NCBI GenBank assembly: GCA_964429195.1
Contig: CAYSBC010000070.1
Coordinates: forward strand, 1-8,661
DNA: 8,661 nt
Source: JBBAFM01 sp041655415
Lineage (GTDB): Bacteria; Bacillota; Clostridia; Peptostreptococcales; JAAYPU01
Direction of reading: 5' to 3'
Shown: in pieces, positions 6,152 to 8,661 of the stretch
How positions within the stretch are numbered: the first letter of the stretch is position 1
Layout of the letters: each line of letters begins with the position of its first letter
Position numbers and translations under genes: made by a program
The notes under the pieces: model-generated
Database searches by the model: none
Seen by the model: only the letters and a program-made list of their open reading frames with translations
Told to the model about the DNA's origin: nothing

Positions 6152-6895
6152 CTAAAGAACTATACCGCTACTATTATTCTGAATCTGTTTTTGGCTTTGA
6201 TTTAACTCTCCCTTTAGTCCTAACAACTGTTTATACGTCTCACTCTGAATGGAATCAAGGGAACAAATCTCTCCATTTTCATTACAGCCTGCAACAATAA
6301 GTTTTCCAACATACATATTACCGTTTATCTCTCTATTCGGCGACAAACCACGTAATCTACCTTCCTCATTGAAAATCACGGCTACACTTCCATCCTGATT
6401 CGGATGCGTTATTTCAATGTATCCCTCAATAATGTCTTGAAGTGTGTATAAATCATTTATAATCTCTACCGGCCTTGGTTCTTGCCCCGGTTCAACAATT
6501 AAAACCTTTATTTTTGAATACTTCTCAATATCAACGCCTGGAATACTCTCAAGTTTATCTCTGGCGCTTTCTATGCAGGAACACAAAGTTTTGTTATCAT
6601 AATCAAGATTTCCAACAGCATCGTAGTCATTAAGCGCCTTATATAAAACTGCCAATTCATCAGCATTAAATAGCTTATTTTGGTGTATCAGTCCAGTCCG
6701 TACAGCGAAGTCCTCTTCTGCGGCAGCTTTGTCTGTGAAGTAATGCCCTAGAGTAAATCCTCGGTCATTCTGTATCCATGTAACATATTGCTTCTTTGAC
6801 TCACTATACTCAAAATCTTTCTCAGCCAGCACATATCCGTTGTATGCAATCATAGGTGTGTATCCGTTTGGCAATTCTTTAATATTGTTCCCCAT
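6152..6895 (-). CDS. DUF3846 domain protein
   Basis: About 247 residues from the preferred start. Residues 129-205 form a DUF3846 domain: KVLIVEPGQEPRPVEI, a helix with LQDIIEGYIEI, then a strand with SVAVIFNEEGRLRGLSPNR and YVGKLIVAG. The family is common on clostridial integrative elements, plasmids and phages; its function is unknown to me. The N-terminal part (about 10-75) holds a separate strand-rich unit, GYVLAEKDFEYSESKKQYVTW, which I cannot name. The tail is rich in Q, N and S. The longest frame starts at an ATG at 6907, but GGAGG at 6901-6905 overlaps that codon and stands five bases before the ATG at 6895, with nothing similar upstream of 6907, so 6895 is preferred. A terminator lies immediately upstream. 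Confidence 0.82.
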   Translation of the reverse strand: MGNNIKELPNGYTPMIAYNGYVLAEKDFEYSESKKQYVTWIQNDRGFTLGHYFTDKAAAEEDFAVRTGLIHQNKLFNADELAVLYKALNDYDAVGNLDYDNKTLCSCIESARDKLESIPGVDIEKYSKIKVLIVEPGQEPRPVEIINDLYTLQDIIEGYIEITHPNQDGSVAVIFNEEGRLRGLSPNREINGNMYVGKLIVAGCNENGEICSLDSIQSETYKQLLGLKGELNQSQKQIQNNSSGIVL

Positions 6896-6900
6896 ATTTC

Positions 6901-6905
6901 CCTCC
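6901..6905 (-). promoter_or_regulatory. Ribosome binding site deciding the DUF3846 start
   Basis: GGAGG, part of GGAGGG, is five bases before the ATG at 6895 and overlaps the in-frame ATG at 6907. The upstream ATG has only A- and T-rich sequence before it, so the shorter product is favoured. Confidence 0.65.
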
Positions 6906-6917
6906 ATAAATTTGATA

Positions 6918-6949
6918 TAAAAAAGCCGATAAGTCGATCCTTACCGGCT
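6918..6949 (-). terminator. Intrinsic terminator before the DUF3846 gene
   Basis: On the minus strand AGCCGGTAAG (6949-6940) pairs with CTTATCGGCT (6933-6924) around a six-base loop, a 10-bp stem followed by five T and an A. The single imperfect pair is G-T on this strand and C-A on the other. It lies 27 bases past the stop of the membrane protein gene and about 22 bases before the next start codon. Confidence 0.8.
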
Positions 6950-6976
6950 AATACTCAACCCTAAGTTAAATATTCA

Positions 6977-7288
6977 CTATCCGTTCACTCGTTTTGTCGC
7001 TGCAAGTGGTTCTCCAGCTATACGATATGCATATGCGACATCACGTTTATGCCAGCGCCTGCTGGCTTTCACCGTGTTGATCAGGGTTACAATCCAGCTA
7101 ACCGCTACTCCGGCAACTATCACAGCAAAAAGTGCATGAGCCAAAGTTTCATTTGCACTGTACCAGTAATCAAAGAAACCAAGAATTATCGTAGCAAAAA
7201 TTGCAGGAAAGATTAATCTTGTCTTGATCAAAGCCCATTTAAGTATCCATACAATAAAAATAATTACTCTGCTCAAAATATATGCCAT
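6977..7288 (-). CDS. Small membrane protein of unknown family
   Basis: 103 residues with hydrophobic segments at about 4-21 (ILSRVIIFIVWILKWALI), 26-43 (IFPAIFATIILGFFDYWY) and 49-71 (LAHALFAVIVAGVAVSWIVTL), then a basic soluble tail (KASRRWHKRD) of about 30 residues. This is an integral membrane protein of two or three helices, with the Arg- and Lys-rich tail probably in the cytoplasm. I do not recognise the family. The ATG at 7288 has AGGAG at 7297-7301, eight bases upstream. Both the ribosome binding site and the start lie inside the 13-bp inverted repeat at 7261-7345, which could control expression. The DUF6076-like gene ends 81 bases upstream and a terminator follows downstream. Confidence 0.75.
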   Translation of the reverse strand: MAYILSRVIIFIVWILKWALIKTRLIFPAIFATIILGFFDYWYSANETLAHALFAVIVAGVAVSWIVTLINTVKASRRWHKRDVAYAYRIAGEPLAATKRVNG

Positions 7289-7345
7289 GATTCAATCTCC
7301 TTTATCCTTTCTTATATTCTTATCATAAATCAAGCAGAGTAATTA
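7261..7345 (-). repeat. 13-bp perfect inverted repeat flanking a translation start
   Basis: TAATTACTCTGCT at 7261-7273 and AGCAGAGTAATTA at 7333-7345 (plus strand) are exact inverted copies 59 bases apart. On the minus-strand transcript one arm lies upstream of the ribosome binding site and the other inside codons 5-9 of the membrane protein, followed by UUUUUA. The AGGAG and AUG fall in the loop. It could act as a translational or transcriptional control hairpin. Confidence 0.6.
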
Positions 7346-7369
7346 TCAAAAAATGAGACCATTTTTTTA

Positions 7370-7891
7370 TTACGCACTTTGCTTTCTCTTAAGCGAACTC
7401 GCATATCCGCATGTTTTTCCGTTCTTCGTAGCAATTCTTTTGCAGTATTTTGCCTTTATGTAGTTCGTAGCAAAGAACCTGTTGCAGTAACTGCATCGCT
7501 TGTACATCAGCTTCCGAGTATAGATTTGAGAAATCAAAAAACAAATAAGAGAATAGTAATCGCTCATCATATAAACCCTGCAAAGCTTATTCTCAATGAA
7601 CACATTTTGAAAAATATATTTCTGTTCGAATATAAATGCGAAATCCTTCTCTATGATCTTAGGGATATTGTAATGCAGATGGTCGCTGCACTCTTCGAGC
7701 AGCTTTGTAATCTGTTCTTTAAATTGCCATTCAATATCTAACAATGAATTACCGCAAATGATTTTTTCACCGTACAGCATATCGACAAAGCAGTTTCCTA
7801 TTGTATATAGTCCTTTTTTTATGACTTCCCCGACATCGTCTTTCATAACAAGTATTTCTATCTTGCCATTCGTGTAATATGTAATCTTCAT
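7370..7891 (-). CDS. DUF6076-like zinc-finger protein
   Basis: 173 residues. The C-terminal end carries four spaced cysteines, C133 and C136 in KRCSYCNRFF, C150 in KAKYCKR and C161 in NGKTCG, which would bind one zinc. A finger of this type, with a tail of Lys and Arg, is what I recall for the clostridial DUF6076 family and also resembles CGNR-type fingers. The first 120 residues have mixed strands and helices with hydrophobic patches (SLICFLISQIY) but no clear membrane segment. A nucleic-acid-binding role is inferred from the finger and basic tail only. The ATG at 7891 has GGAG at 7900-7903, eight bases upstream. A terminator ends only 23 bases before its start. No terminator is visible after it. 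Confidence 0.72.
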   Translation of the reverse strand: MKITYYTNGKIEILVMKDDVGEVIKKGLYTIGNCFVDMLYGEKIICGNSLLDIEWQFKEQITKLLEECSDHLHYNIPKIIEKDFAFIFEQKYIFQNVFIENKLCRVYMMSDYYSLICFLISQIYTRKLMYKRCSYCNRFFATNYIKAKYCKRIATKNGKTCGYASSLKRKQSA

Positions 7892-7914
7892 TATTCTTTC
7901 TCCTTTTAGGGTAT

Positions 7915-7943
7915 GAAAAAGCGGCTAAGACAATCTCAGCCGC
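7915..7943 (-). terminator. Intrinsic terminator after the HD-GYP gene pair
   Basis: On the minus strand GCGGCTGAGA (7943-7934) pairs with TCTTAGCCGC (7930-7921) across a three-base loop, a 10-bp GC-rich stem followed by TTTTTC. One pair is G-T on this strand and A-C on the other, which supports the minus orientation. It starts 19 bases past the stop of the 30-residue peptide. Confidence 0.82.
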
Positions 7944-7961
7944 CATATCTTCACACCGCTA

Positions 7962-8054
7962 TCAATGTTTTCTCTTAGATCTGATTTTTAGAAATACCAA
8001 ACCTCCGACAATGAATAGCAATAGCGCTATTGCCAGAATCGATTTTAACTCCAT
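7962..8054 (-). CDS. 30-residue single-helix membrane peptide
   Basis: The ATG at 8054 begins MELKSILAIALLLFIVGGLV and continues FLKIRSKRKH to TGA at 7964-7962: one hydrophobic helix (about residues 5-22) with a strongly basic tail of K and R. AAGGAGG at 8062-8068 lies seven bases upstream, one of the best ribosome binding sites in the window. The start overlaps the last ten bases of the HD-GYP gene, so the two are probably translationally coupled, and a terminator follows at once. It is too short for most gene finders. Function is unknown; it could anchor or modulate the phosphodiesterase, or resemble small hydrophobic toxin peptides, but nothing decides this. Confidence 0.6.
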   Translation of the reverse strand: MELKSILAIALLLFIVGGLVFLKIRSKRKH

Positions 8055-8611
8055 CCATATGCCTCCTTTATTTTATTTGCTTTTTCACGCATATTATCGG
8101 CGTACCCTTCAATGACCGAAAAGAAAGCCATTACTATAATCGGATCAAACAGTTTACACGAATTTTTACCGATATAATTGATAACATCTTCAATCTTCCA
8201 CGCAGGCCGGTACACTCTGTCAGTAGTCAAGGCTGAAAACACATCAGCAACACGGATAATGCGTGAAGCCATTGAAATCTCTATATTCTTCTTTCCGTGG
8301 TATCCTGAACCGTCGTAGTTTTCGTGGTGATTTAGCGCAACCTCGGCAGTAATATCGCCCAGGTCTGCATAGGCAGACTTTAAAAGAGAAAAGCCTATAG
8401 TCGTATGCGTACGCATAACCTTTTGTTCCTCATCTGTGAGTTTGCCTGGCTTACTAAGAATAGCCTCGGGTATATACTCTTTTCCGATATCATGATACTG
8501 TGCTGCTAAGCCAACCTGTGCAATATAAAAAAGACACAGCTCCAATTCATTAGCTATGTCCATAGCGAATTCGGACACCTCGCTTCCGTGTTCAGTTATT
8601 TTCTTATTCAT
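8045..8611 (-). CDS. Stand-alone HD-GYP domain phosphodiesterase
   Basis: 188 residues making up one HD-GYP domain, the family that degrades cyclic di-GMP or related cyclic dinucleotides. Metal ligands are present: H8, H40-D41 in YHDIGKEYIPEAIL, H69 in MRTHTTIG, H95-H96 in NHHENYDGSGYHG, and D123 in RVADVFSAL. In the family signature HHE-x-x-D-G-x-GYP the final Pro is His here (GYH). There is no receiver, PAS or membrane domain, so any sensing must come from a partner. The ATG at 8611 has AAGGA about 12 bases upstream, rather far; a four-codon frame ATG GTC ATA TAA sits between. No upstream in-frame start is available. It is followed by an overlapping membrane-peptide gene and a terminator. 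Confidence 0.9.
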   Translation of the reverse strand: MNKKITEHGSEVSEFAMDIANELELCLFYIAQVGLAAQYHDIGKEYIPEAILSKPGKLTDEEQKVMRTHTTIGFSLLKSAYADLGDITAEVALNHHENYDGSGYHGKKNIEISMASRIIRVADVFSALTTDRVYRPAWKIEDVINYIGKNSCKLFDPIIVMAFFSVIEGYADNMREKANKIKEAYGWS

Positions 8612-8661
8612 TTATATGACCATTCCTTTCTGCGAAAGGCACAAAACATAATGAAACGTGC

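Noticed and set aside
6138..6154. Hairpin TAGCAC-CAATC-GTGCTA at the DUF3846 stop as a terminator
   Set aside because: Only six base pairs and no T-run after it on the minus strand; too weak to call.
7389..7583. Minus-strand 64-codon frame inside the zinc-finger gene
   Set aside because: It overlaps the conserved four-cysteine region in another frame and is a shadow.
7379..7741. Plus-strand 120-codon frame opposite the zinc-finger gene
   Set aside because: It is antisense to a gene with a good ribosome binding site and conserved cysteines, and its translation looks like no family.
8030..8236. Plus-strand 68-codon frame opposite the HD-GYP gene
   Set aside because: Antisense to the conserved C-terminal half of HD-GYP, with no independent support.
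8612..8623. Four-codon upstream frame ATG GTC ATA TAA as a regulatory leader
   Set aside because: The AAGGA directly abuts its ATG, leaving no workable spacing, and so short a frame is expected by chance.

Overview
This AT-rich window codes entirely on the minus strand. It looks like accessory DNA from a gut- or rumen-type Firmicute, probably a clostridial or Lachnospiraceae-like bacterium. The reasons are the low GC, strong AGGAG-type ribosome binding sites, intrinsic terminators, and families common on clostridial plasmids and integrative elements (a DUF3846 protein, a DUF6076-like zinc-finger protein, small membrane proteins). The taxon is inferred. No integrase, relaxase, origin, tRNA, rRNA or CRISPR array is visible, so the mobile context is also inferred.

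Reading along the minus strand from the right: a stand-alone HD-GYP phosphodiesterase (8611-8045) overlaps an unlisted 30-residue membrane peptide (8054-7962), and a strong terminator follows. Next come a DUF6076-like zinc-finger protein (7891-7370), a small membrane protein (7288-6977), a second terminator and a DUF3846 protein (6895-6152). Both terminators lie only about 20-25 bases before the next start codon. The translation start of the small membrane protein sits inside a perfect 13-bp inverted repeat.

The middle (about 5965-4090) shows decay or recoding. A YfbR-like HD nucleotidase domain and a DUF429 domain share one reading frame, split by a single in-frame TAA just before the last part of the HD domain. 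A 71-residue two-helix membrane protein overlaps the DUF429 stop and has a good ribosome binding site but an ATT where a start codon should be. A fragment of a beta-CASP/RNase J-like metallo-beta-lactamase protein carries a one-base frameshift.

The left part (3871-304) is a probable five-gene unit: a protein with faint resemblance to uracil-DNA glycosylases, a small helical protein, a DUF6904-like protein, a macro domain fused to a helix-turn-helix-like C-terminal domain, and a von Willebrand factor A protein. It is preceded by a candidate promoter whose -35 overlaps a 12-bp palindrome and ends in a terminator at 197-167. A macro domain next to a VWA protein and a possible base-excision protein suggests ADP-ribose or nucleic-acid stress biology, perhaps a conflict system. 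This is a hypothesis from gene content only.
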